5,207 nt of DNA from Clostridiales bacterium (GTDB taxonomy: Bacteria; Bacillota; Clostridia; Christensenellales; Christensenellaceae), in the NCBI GenBank assembly GCA_019420265.1, contig JAHZHM010000247.1, positions 1,389 through 6,595 on the forward strand, in the 5' to 3' direction. The position numbers were made by a program, and so were the translations under genes. This document shows positions 1 through 5,207 of the stretch, piece after piece (position 1 is the first letter of the stretch; each line of letters starts with the position of its first letter). The notes beneath the pieces are model-generated. The model was not told where the DNA came from, searched no databases, and saw only the letters and a program-made list of their open reading frames with translations.

Positions 1-391
1 CAGCCCCGGCGGCTCCGTGACGGACGGCATGGCCATCTACGATACCATGCAGTATATCAAATGCGATGTTTCGACTATTTGCGTCGGGCTGGCGGCCTCC
101 ATGGGCGCGTTTTTGCTGGCTTCGGGCGCAAAGGGAAAGCGCAAAGCGCTGCCCAACAGCGAGATCATGATCCATCAGCCGCTGGGCGGAGCCAGAGGCC
201 AGGCCACGGATATCGAGATCCAGGCCAAGCAAATTTTAAAGATCAAGGAAAAGTTGGCGAATATTCTTGCTGATCGCACGGGGAAACCGTTGGAGACCCT
301 GAAGGCGGATATGGAGCGTGATTTCTATATGGCCGCCGATGAAGCGAAGGAATATGGGCTCATTGATGAGGTCATTCCTGCAAGACGCTAA
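1..391 (+). CDS. clpP: ATP-dependent Clp protease proteolytic subunit ClpP (5'-truncated)
   Basis: ClpP is the serine peptidase of the cytosolic ClpXP/ClpAP-type proteases; its tetradecameric barrel degrades proteins fed in by an AAA+ unfoldase. The gene runs in from the left edge. The first complete codon is at position 2 and 129 residues remain, so about 65 of the usual ~195 are missing. The fragment opens with the conserved SPGGSV oxyanion/strand region. All three catalytic residues are visible, numbered from the first complete codon: Ser33 in GLAASMGAF (codon 98-100), His58 in IMIHQPLGG (173-175) and Asp107 in MERDF (320-322). The handle helix follows the QATDIEI segment, and the C-terminus EYGLIDEVI is typical. 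The GTG at 17 is an internal valine, not a start. clpX follows after 12 nt, the usual Bacillota arrangement. Identity is certain; only the N-terminus and promoter lie outside the window. Confidence 0.97.
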   Translation, partial: SPGGSVTDGMAIYDTMQYIKCDVSTICVGLAASMGAFLLASGAKGKRKALPNSEIMIHQPLGGARGQATDIEIQAKQILKIKEKLANILADRTGKPLETLKADMERDFYMAADEAKEYGLIDEVIPARR

Positions 392-394
392 TTT

Positions 395-401
395 GAGGTG
401 A
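395..401 (+). promoter_or_regulatory. Shine-Dalgarno site that sets the clpX start
   Basis: GAGGTGA at this position matches the anti-Shine-Dalgarno complement (GGAGGTGA). Its GAGG core lies 5 nt before the ATG at 404. An in-frame GTG at 398 falls inside this site, so it cannot use it and is unlikely to be the start. This is why clpX is called from 404. Confidence 0.75.
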
Positions 402-403
402 AT

Positions 404-1666
404 ATGAACAATAAAACTGACGAGACAAAGCCGGTCAAATGTTCATTCTGCGGAAAATACCAGGAGCAGGTTCGACGGATTGTAGCAGGGCCTGGGGTAT
501 ATATCTGCGATGAATGTATTGAGCTTTGCAGGGAAATTATCCAGGAGGATTTCTCGACGGATGCGGCGCCGGATTTGGGCAATCTGCCAAAGCCGGCAGA
601 GATTGTCGCCGCGCTGGATGAATATGTCATCGGGCAGGAGAAGGCAAAGAAATACCTGTCTGTCGCCGTCTATAACCACTATAAGCGGATTCTGACCTCC
701 CAGCAGACGGACGATGTCGAGCTTTCCAAGAGCAATATTTTGATGCTCGGGCCGACGGGATGCGGCAAGACGCTGCTGGCACAGACGTTGGCGCGAATTT
801 TGAATGTTCCGTTTGCGATTGCCGATGCAACTGCGCTGACCGAAGCGGGCTATGTAGGCGAGGATGTGGAGAACATTCTGCTCAAGCTCATCCAGGCAGC
901 GGATTACAACATCGAGAAGGCGCAAAAAGGCATCATCTATATCGATGAGATCGACAAGATTGCCAGAAAGAGCGAGAGCCCCTCGATCACCAGGGATGTC
1001 TCTGGCGAAGGCGTGCAGCAGGCACTGCTGAAAATTCTGGAAGGGACAGTCGCCAGCGTTCCGCCGCAGGGCGGGCGCAAGCATCCGCATCAGGAATTTT
1101 TGCAGATCGATACGACGAATATCCTCTTTATCTGCGGTGGTGCTTTTGTCGGCCTGGAGGATATTATCGAGCGCCGAGTCGGCAAAAAATCCATGGGATT
1201 TGGCGCGGATGTGCAGACCAAAAAAGAGCGCAATCAGGGCGCGCTGTTTTCCCAGCTTCAGCCGGAGGATTTGTTGAAATTCGGTATGATCCCTGAGTTT
1301 GTCGGCCGTATTCCGATTGTGGTAACGCTGGAAGCGCTGACGGAAGAGGCGCTGGTCAATATCCTGACCAAGCCAAAAAATGCGCTGACCAAGCAGTATA
1401 AAAAGCTGTTTGAGTTGGATGGCGTGGAGCTGCAATTCGAGGAAGACGCAGTTGAGGAGATCGCCAAGCAGGCGATTGAGCGCAATACCGGTGCCAGAGG
1501 CCTGCGATCCATCATCGAATCGATCATGATGGATGCGATGTTTGAAGTGCCTTCGGAGGAAGATGTGCAGACTTGCGTGGTAACAAAAGACACCATCAAG
1601 CTTGCGCAGCAGCCGAAGTTCATCCGCAAGCCCGCGCAGCAGCAGCTGCCCGCCAGCGGAGAATAA
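404..1666 (+). CDS. clpX: ATP-dependent Clp protease ATP-binding subunit ClpX
   Basis: ClpX is the hexameric AAA+ unfoldase that recognises tagged substrates, unfolds them and feeds them into ClpP in the cytosol. The 420-residue product is full length (E. coli ClpX is about 424). The N-terminal zinc-binding domain has Cys13, Cys16, Cys35 and Cys38 in two CxxC pairs. The AAA+ core shows Walker A GPTGCGKT (116-123), the GYVG pore loop (149-152), Walker B with Asp181-Glu182 (IIYIDEIDK), an RKH pore loop (225-227), the arginine finger Arg302 in EFVGRIP, and sensor-2 Arg365 in GARGLR. The ClpP-docking loop reads MGF (264-266), where IGF or LGF is more common; this is a conservative change. The ATG at 404 was chosen over the GTG at 398 from the position of the Shine-Dalgarno site. 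The gene follows clpP closely and ends in two stops in a row (TAA TAA), directly at a terminator. Confidence 0.98.
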   Translation: MNNKTDETKPVKCSFCGKYQEQVRRIVAGPGVYICDECIELCREIIQEDFSTDAAPDLGNLPKPAEIVAALDEYVIGQEKAKKYLSVAVYNHYKRILTSQQTDDVELSKSNILMLGPTGCGKTLLAQTLARILNVPFAIADATALTEAGYVGEDVENILLKLIQAADYNIEKAQKGIIYIDEIDKIARKSESPSITRDVSGEGVQQALLKILEGTVASVPPQGGRKHPHQEFLQIDTTNILFICGGAFVGLEDIIERRVGKKSMGFGADVQTKKERNQGALFSQLQPEDLLKFGMIPEFVGRIPIVVTLEALTEEALVNILTKPKNALTKQYKKLFELDGVELQFEEDAVEEIAKQAIERNTGARGLRSIIESIMMDAMFEVPSEEDVQTCVVTKDTIKLAQQPKFIRKPAQQQLPASGE

Positions 1667-1705
1667 TAAAAAAGAGCAGTGGAAAAAGCACTGCTCTTTT
1701 TTATT
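1665..1705 (+). terminator. Rho-independent terminator of clpP-clpX
   Basis: This is a perfect inverted repeat: the left arm 1665-1681 pairs with 1689-1705 around a 7-nt loop (GAAAAAG). The 8-bp GC-containing core is GAGCAGTG/CACTGCTC. An A-run on the left and a T-run (1697-1702) on the right extend the stem and supply the U-tract. The base of the stem overlaps the clpX stop codon. Because both strands present a hairpin followed by a T-rich stretch, it could work in either direction, although I see no gene on the minus strand that needs it. Confidence 0.93.
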
Positions 1706-1733
1706 TGCGCAGAAAGACACTTGCAGAGCATTT

Positions 1734-1744
1734 TATGGTATAAT
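1734..1744 (+). promoter_or_regulatory. Candidate promoter P1, extended -10
   Basis: TATG-G-TATAAT contains a perfect -10 hexamer (1739-1744) preceded by the TRTG extension favoured by Gram-positive sigma-A. No good -35 lies at 16-18 bp spacing. TTGCAG at 1721-1726 is only 12 bp away, too close to serve as a normal -35. The site lies 30 nt after the clpX terminator and would start transcription near 1751, giving a leader of about 140 nt before the flavoprotein gene. It is the best candidate for the promoter of the metF-metH operon. Confidence 0.65.
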
Positions 1745-1810
1745 AAATGCACAGCCCAGGCGGAAGGACAGAAGTTCTTCTGCAAACTAGGCGTTTATGA
1801 CGGCTACGGG

Positions 1811-1852
1811 CAGCGTTCCAAAGCGATGCAAACGGGCACTTGCTTTGAGCTG
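1811..1852 (+). other. Imperfect stem-loop in the operon leader
   Basis: An 11-bp stem pairs 1819-1829 with 1836-1847 around a 6-nt loop (AAACGG), with one bulged C at 1839 and one G-U pair. Below it, beyond a 4/1 internal loop, CAGC (1811-1814) pairs with GCTG (1849-1852). No T-run follows, so it is not an intrinsic terminator. In a transcript from P1 it would lie in the 5' leader, about 40 nt before the first start codon. A smaller inverted repeat (CAGAAG-TT-CTTCTG, 1769-1782) lies upstream. I recognise no S-box, T-box, cobalamin or THF riboswitch core. The function is unknown and could be none. Confidence 0.4.
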
Positions 1853-1859
1853 TTATACT
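1851..1859 (+). promoter_or_regulatory. Candidate promoter P2, extended -10
   Basis: TG-T-TATACT is an extended -10 with five of six consensus bases in the hexamer (1854-1859). There is no convincing -35 at normal spacing. Transcription would start near 1866, leaving a leader of about 25 nt that still includes the Shine-Dalgarno site of the next gene. It overlaps the right foot of the stem-loop. It is weaker than P1 and may be chance. Confidence 0.35.
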
Positions 1860-1890
1860 ATTCCAATCTGAAAAGAAGGGCGATGATAGA

Positions 1891-2373
1891 ATGCGGGAGC
1901 GGACAAAAAAGCAGCTGATGCAGCCAGAGCAGACGCTTGCGTTGCTGAAGAGAGCAAAAACAGGGCATCTTGGCACAACCCGGCAAGATGGTGCGCCGTA
2001 TGTCGTGCCTGTGCAGTTTGTGCTGCTGGGTGGCAAGATCTATCTCCATGGCGCACGGGAAGGCGAAAAACTGGAAAATCTACTGCGCGATGGGCGGGTC
2101 TGTTTTGAGGTTTGCCAGGAGTTTGGCCTAAGCTACACAAAAGACGCCCAGCAGGCTTGCGCCGTCAATACAAAATATGAGAGCGCCATCGTGTTTGGAG
2201 AGGCGAAAGTCATAGAAGATGCGGGCGAAAGAGAGCGCGCCTTGCGGGGCTTGGTGGAAAAATATGTCCCAGAATTTGCAAAAAAGGAATTTAGCGCGCA
2301 GGCCCTTGCGCGCACGGCAGTGATTGCCATAGAGAATCTTGAATATACGGGAAAGGAATTTCGAGGAAGATAG
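1891..2373 (+). CDS. Pyridoxamine 5'-phosphate oxidase-fold flavoprotein, NimA-like
   Basis: The 160-residue cytosolic protein resembles the FMN-binding split-barrel family that includes NimA-type nitroimidazole reductases. Visible family features are the N-terminal MRxR-type start, the strand pair GHLGTTRQDGAPYVVPVQF (25-43), IYLHGAREGEKL (50-61) with His53 at the place of the conserved Nim histidine, the VCFEV strand (70-74), and YESAIVFGEAKVIED (96-110). These support a flavin- or heme-binding beta-barrel; the substrate cannot be read from sequence. The ATG at 1891 is chosen because AGAAGGG (1874-1880) lies 10 nt upstream and the start gives the family's usual N-terminus; the in-frame ATG at 1918 would remove that. 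metF begins 6 nt after the stop, so the two are probably co-transcribed. A detoxifying or redox role is inference, and drug resistance should not be assumed. Confidence 0.85.
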   Translation: MRERTKKQLMQPEQTLALLKRAKTGHLGTTRQDGAPYVVPVQFVLLGGKIYLHGAREGEKLENLLRDGRVCFEVCQEFGLSYTKDAQQACAVNTKYESAIVFGEAKVIEDAGERERALRGLVEKYVPEFAKKEFSAQALARTAVIAIENLEYTGKEFRGR

Positions 2374-2379
2374 AGAGCG

Positions 2380-3237
2380 ATGAAGATCACAGATATTTTA
2401 AAGCAAAAGAAGGTAACGGTCTCCTGCGAGTTGTTTCCGCCCAAGGCTGGGACGGCGCTGGAGGATGCAAAGAGGGTTGTGCGGCAAATGGCAGAGATAA
2501 AGCCTGCTTTTATGAGCGTAACCTATGGCGCTGGCGGTGGCAACAGCGAAAATACCGTGAGCATTGCGGAGGAGATTCAAAATGTCAATGGCATTACAGC
2601 CTTGGCGCACCTGACCTGCGTCAACTCGGATCGGCAAAAAATTGAGAGCGTTCTTGCGGAGCTCAAACAAAAGGGCATTGAAAATGTACTGGCCCTGCGA
2701 GGAGATATTGTGGAGGGCGGCGAGCTGGGCACATATCAGCACGCCAGCCAGCTGGCGCAGGAGATCTGCGCCAAGGGGGGATTTTGCGTAGGCGGCGCCT
2801 GCTATCCGGAAGGGCACCCGGAATCTCAATCGCTGGAAAAAGATATCTGGGGCATTCGGCAGAAGGTGGAAAGCGGCTGCCAGTTTTTGACGACGCAGAT
2901 GTTTTTCGATAACAATATCCTCTATAACTTCATGTTTCGGCTGCTCAAAGCCGGGGTTGATGTTCCGGTGATTGCGGGCATCATGCCTGTTACCAACAGC
3001 AAGCAGATCACCAGAATCTGCTCGCTTTCCGGGACAGCTCTGCCACCGCGCTTCCGGGCGATTGTGGATAAGTTTGCCGACAACCCGGCGGCCATGCGGC
3101 AGGCGGGCATCGCCTATGCGACAGAGCAGATTATCGATCTCATCGCAAACGGCGTCAACCATATCCATGTTTACTCGATGAATAAGCCGGATATTGCGGG
3201 CAGCATCATGAGAAACCTTTCGGAGATGATCGGATAA
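2380..3237 (+). CDS. metF: 5,10-methylenetetrahydrofolate reductase MetF
   Basis: This FAD enzyme reduces 5,10-methylene-THF to 5-methyl-THF, the methyl donor for methionine synthase. The product has 285 residues, close to E. coli MetF (about 296), and is a single TIM-barrel domain without a eukaryotic regulatory extension. Conserved points are the N-terminal SCELFPPK with catalytic-type Glu17, SVTYGAGGG (46-54), AHLTC (76-80), ALRGD with Asp109 (the flavin-facing Asp of the family), the YPEGHPES segment, TTQMFFDN with the folate-contacting Gln, GIMPVTN, and the HIHVYSMNKP C-terminal motif. The ATG at 2380 has a GAGGA-type site at 2363-2367. The stop codon shares one base with the next start (TAATG), so translation is probably coupled. 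The electron donor is not evident: no MetV or RnfC2 partner gene of the acetogen type lies in the window. The metH gene downstream supports the methionine-pathway role. Confidence 0.96.
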   Translation: MKITDILKQKKVTVSCELFPPKAGTALEDAKRVVRQMAEIKPAFMSVTYGAGGGNSENTVSIAEEIQNVNGITALAHLTCVNSDRQKIESVLAELKQKGIENVLALRGDIVEGGELGTYQHASQLAQEICAKGGFCVGGACYPEGHPESQSLEKDIWGIRQKVESGCQFLTTQMFFDNNILYNFMFRLLKAGVDVPVIAGIMPVTNSKQITRICSLSGTALPPRFRAIVDKFADNPAAMRQAGIAYATEQIIDLIANGVNHIHVYSMNKPDIAGSIMRNLSEMIG

Positions 3238-3884
3238 TGGAGCTTCGGAGACGCGAGGTCTGGCGATACTTGGGCTATCATGGCGCTACGCCCCAAGCGG
3301 CAGAGCAGCAGAAGATTGAGATGGTCATTGCGCAGATGGAGAAAGCGGTCACGCCGCGGCATATCTATCTGGAAAAGCTCTGCAGTGTGGATGGCGATGG
3401 CGTGGAAATCGAGGGGATTCGCTTTTCCAGCGCGTTATTGGCGCGCAACTTGGCCGGATGCGAACGCGTCATTCTCATGGCAGCGACACTGGGCGCGGAG
3501 GCGGATTTGCAAGTGCGGCGTTATCAGGCGCGTTCGATGGCCGAGGCTGCCATTGCGCAGGCAGTATGCGCCGAGCTGCTCGAATGCTATCTGGATGATG
3601 TCTGCGGCAAAATTGCCCAGGAGAAAGCCGAGAATGGCCTATTCCTGCGCCCGCGCTATAGCCCAGGCTACGGAGACTTGGCGCTGGAAGCGCAGCGGGA
3701 TTTTTTTGCACTGCTGGATTGCAGGCGGCGCCTGGGCGTTAGCCTGACGGAAGGCAATATGATGACGCCGACAAAATCCGTTACCGCCTTCATCGGCCTT
3801 GCGCATACCTGCAGGAAGGGCGAAAAAAGCGGCTGCCAGCCTTGCAGCAAGCAGGATTGCGCATTTAGAAATTGGGAGAGCTAG
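3237..3884 (+). CDS. Stand-alone methionine synthase activation-domain protein
   Basis: The 215-residue product corresponds to the C-terminal SAM-binding activation domain of MetH, encoded here as a separate gene. In the E. coli enzyme this domain binds SAM and lets inactive cob(II)alamin be reductively methylated. The family signature is clear: RPRYSPGYGD (138-147), equivalent to the RPxPGY SAM-binding segment, then a helix, then LGVSLTEGNMMTPTKSV (166-182), equivalent to the LTES...PxxSVSG stretch. The region before it (LARNLAGCERVILMAATLGAEAD) is typical of the stand-alone forms. The tail has Cys192, Cys200, Cys203 and Cys208 in an approximate C-x7-C-x2-C-x4-C spacing, absent from the E. 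coli domain and possibly metal-binding (inference). A GGAGATGATC site (3222-3231) inside the end of metF precedes the start, which overlaps the metF stop by one base. metH starts 1 nt after this stop. Family assignment is firm; partner binding to MetH is inferred. Confidence 0.9.
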   Translation: MELRRREVWRYLGYHGATPQAAEQQKIEMVIAQMEKAVTPRHIYLEKLCSVDGDGVEIEGIRFSSALLARNLAGCERVILMAATLGAEADLQVRRYQARSMAEAAIAQAVCAELLECYLDDVCGKIAQEKAENGLFLRPRYSPGYGDLALEAQRDFFALLDCRRRLGVSLTEGNMMTPTKSVTAFIGLAHTCRKGEKSGCQPCSKQDCAFRNWES

Positions 3885-3885
3885 C

Positions 3886-5207
3886 ATGGAGAAGAGTTTG
3901 CGGGAAAAACTGGGAAAGCAGCTGTTATTTTTTGACGGAGCCATGGGCACCGAGCTTCAAAATAGAGGGCTTCTGGCGGGAGAACTGCCCGAATTATGGA
4001 ACTGCACGCATGAACAGGAGATTTTGGATATTCACTCGGGCTATCTTGCCTGCGGATGCGATATTATTTTGGCCAATACCTTTGGTGCAAACTGTTTTAA
4101 GCTAAAAGAGAGCGGCCACTCGGTGAGCGAGATCGTGCGAAAAGGCGTGGAGATAGCCAAAAAGGCCGCGGCAATGGCTGGAAGGGGTTATGTCGCGCTG
4201 GATATGGGGCCGACGGGCAAACTGCTCCGGCCAATGGGCGATCTGGATTTTGAAGATGCCTATGCGGCATTTGCAGAAATGGTGCAGGCAGGGGTCGAAG
4301 CCGGCGTGCAGCTGATCGTCATCGAAACCATGAGCGATACCTATGAGATGAAGGCGGCGGTTTTGGCGGCAAAAGAGCAGAGTACGCTCCCTGTGATCGC
4401 GACAATGACGTTCGATGAGCAGGGCAAACTATTGACAGGCGGCGATATCGAGGCTGTCGTCTGCCTGCTGGAAGGATTGGGCGTGGATGCGCTGGGCATG
4501 AACTGTGGCCTGGGGCCGGAGCAGATGCTGGAGCTTTTGCCCCGGATGCGCGCCTGCACCAGCATTCCGATTGTGGTAAACCCCAATGCAGGATTGCCCA
4601 TTGTCGTCAATGGAAAGCCGGCCTATGCGCTGGGTGCAGAAGAATTTGCAAAGCAGGGCGAGGCACTGGTGCGGGCAGGCGCCAGTGTGATTGGCGGCTG
4701 CTGTGGCGCCGGGCGCGAGCATATGCAAAAACTGGTCGAGCGCTGCAAGGATTTGCAGCCGCTGCCCATCCAGCAAAAAAACATCACAGCGGTCTCTTCT
4801 TACTCTCACGCAGTGTTTTTTGGCGGCAAGCCGGTGATCATCGGCGAGCGCCTGAATCCGACGGGCAAACCCAAGCTTAAGCAGGCGCTGCGGGATGAGG
4901 ATATGAACTACCTCTATCAGGAGGGCATTGCCCAGGCGGAACACGGTGCGGATATTTTGGATGTCAACGTAGGCCTGCCCGGAATCGACGAGCCCAAACT
5001 GATGGAGCAGGCAATTTGCGGGCTTCAGGGCATTTTGGATTTGCCTTTGCAGATCGATACAGCGGACATCGCGGCGATGGAGCGCGCCCTGCGCCTTTAT
5101 AACGGAAAGCCGCTGCTCAACTCGGTCAGCGGCAAGGAGGAGAGCTTATCAAGCATCCTGCCGTTGGTAAAAAAATATGGGGCGGCCGTCATCGCGCTCA
5201 CCTTGGA
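3886..5207 (+). CDS. metH: Cobalamin-dependent methionine synthase MetH (3'-truncated)
   Basis: MetH moves the methyl group of 5-methyl-THF through cobalamin to homocysteine, forming methionine. The window holds 440 complete codons, open to its right edge. Residues 1 to about 300 are the homocysteine-binding barrel: FDGAMGTELQ (12-21), ILANTFGAN, the zinc ligands Cys207 (GMNCG) and Cys272-Cys273 (GGCCG), and Asn234 in NPNAG. From memory these match the numbering of the Thermotoga maritima enzyme. The pterin-binding barrel starts near 321 (VIIGERLNPTG) and continues with GADILDVNVGLPG (354-366), the QIDTAD strand (389-394) and LNSVSGK (411-417). The cobalamin domains should lie beyond the edge. 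The ATG at 3886 has GGGAG (3874-3878) 7 nt upstream. The separate activation-domain gene just before it predicts a shorter MetH without that domain, which cannot be confirmed here. The segment after the zinc cysteines, GAGREHM, departs from the common GTTPEHI. Confidence 0.96.
   Translation, partial: MEKSLREKLGKQLLFFDGAMGTELQNRGLLAGELPELWNCTHEQEILDIHSGYLACGCDIILANTFGANCFKLKESGHSVSEIVRKGVEIAKKAAAMAGRGYVALDMGPTGKLLRPMGDLDFEDAYAAFAEMVQAGVEAGVQLIVIETMSDTYEMKAAVLAAKEQSTLPVIATMTFDEQGKLLTGGDIEAVVCLLEGLGVDALGMNCGLGPEQMLELLPRMRACTSIPIVVNPNAGLPIVVNGKPAYALGAEEFAKQGEALVRAGASVIGGCCGAGREHMQKLVERCKDLQPLPIQQKNITAVSSYSHAVFFGGKPVIIGERLNPTGKPKLKQALRDEDMNYLYQEGIAQAEHGADILDVNVGLPGIDEPKLMEQAICGLQGILDLPLQIDTADIAAMERALRLYNGKPLLNSVSGKEESLSSILPLVKKYGAAVIALTL

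Noticed and set aside
398..403. GTG at 398 as an alternative clpX start, giving two extra residues
   Set aside because: It lies within the Shine-Dalgarno sequence, so no ribosome site would precede it; the ATG at 404 is well spaced.
443..1720. A 425-codon open frame on the minus strand across almost all of clpX
   Set aside because: It mirrors the codon bias of clpX on the opposite strand, its translation resembles no family I know, and the clpX reading is certain. Long antisense frames are common opposite codon-biased genes.
1721..1744. TTGCAG plus TATAAT as a standard -35/-10 promoter
   Set aside because: The spacer is only 12 bp, far below the usual 16-18, so the -10 is described as an extended type instead.
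1797..1871. A 24-codon open frame in the leader, possibly a leader peptide
   Set aside because: Only a weak TAGGCG precedes the ATG, there is no run of Met or other regulatory codons, and the frame covers the stem-loop without an attenuator-like T-run.
1745..1890. SAM (S-box), T-box, cobalamin or THF riboswitch
   Set aside because: I looked for their conserved cores by eye and found none. A covariance-model search could still find a divergent copy.
1679..1918. A 79-codon open frame from the clpX terminator into the flavoprotein gene
   Set aside because: Its start lies inside the terminator hairpin, it has no ribosome site, and it overlaps the next gene out of frame.
2398..3168. A 256-codon open frame on the minus strand over metF
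   Set aside because: Same reason: it is a shadow of a well-identified gene and has no recognisable motif.
4429..4944. A 171-codon open frame on the minus strand inside metH
   Set aside because: It lies entirely within the homocysteine and pterin barrels of metH, which read through unbroken on the plus strand.

Overview
The window looks like a chromosomal segment of an anaerobic Bacillota (Clostridia-type) bacterium of moderate GC content. The evidence is the clpP-clpX gene order, GGAG-type Shine-Dalgarno sequences, extended -10 promoters with a TRTG element, a NimA-like flavoprotein, and a methionine synthase whose reactivation domain is encoded by its own gene, as in many Clostridia and in Thermotoga. 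I cannot name the genus. Every gene I can support is on the + strand.

Region 1 (1-1705) is the end of the ClpXP protease operon. It holds the C-terminal two thirds of clpP with the full Ser-His-Asp triad, then, 12 nt later, a complete clpX. A strong, almost symmetric hairpin terminator sits directly on the clpX stop codon. Region 2 (1706-1890) is a non-coding gap of about 185 nt. It carries two candidate extended -10 promoters and an imperfect stem-loop between them, and it matches no riboswitch class that I recognise.

Region 3 (1891-5207, running off the end) is a tightly packed set of four genes: a pyridoxamine-5'-phosphate-oxidase-fold (NimA-like) flavoprotein, metF (5,10-methylenetetrahydrofolate reductase), a stand-alone methionine synthase activation-domain protein with a cysteine-rich tail, and the start of metH (cobalamin-dependent methionine synthase). 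The gaps are 6 nt, a 1-nt overlap (TAATG) and 1 nt, which points to one transcript with translational coupling. MetF makes 5-methyl-THF, MetH moves its methyl group through cobalamin to homocysteine, and the activation-domain protein is expected to support SAM-dependent rescue of oxidised cobalamin. The role of the first gene is unknown; its place at the head of the operon is the most open question here.

Most of the window is well-understood housekeeping sequence. I do not see a clearly undescribed system. The points worth a second look are the flavoprotein-metF linkage, the structured leader, and the Cys-rich tail of the activation-domain protein.
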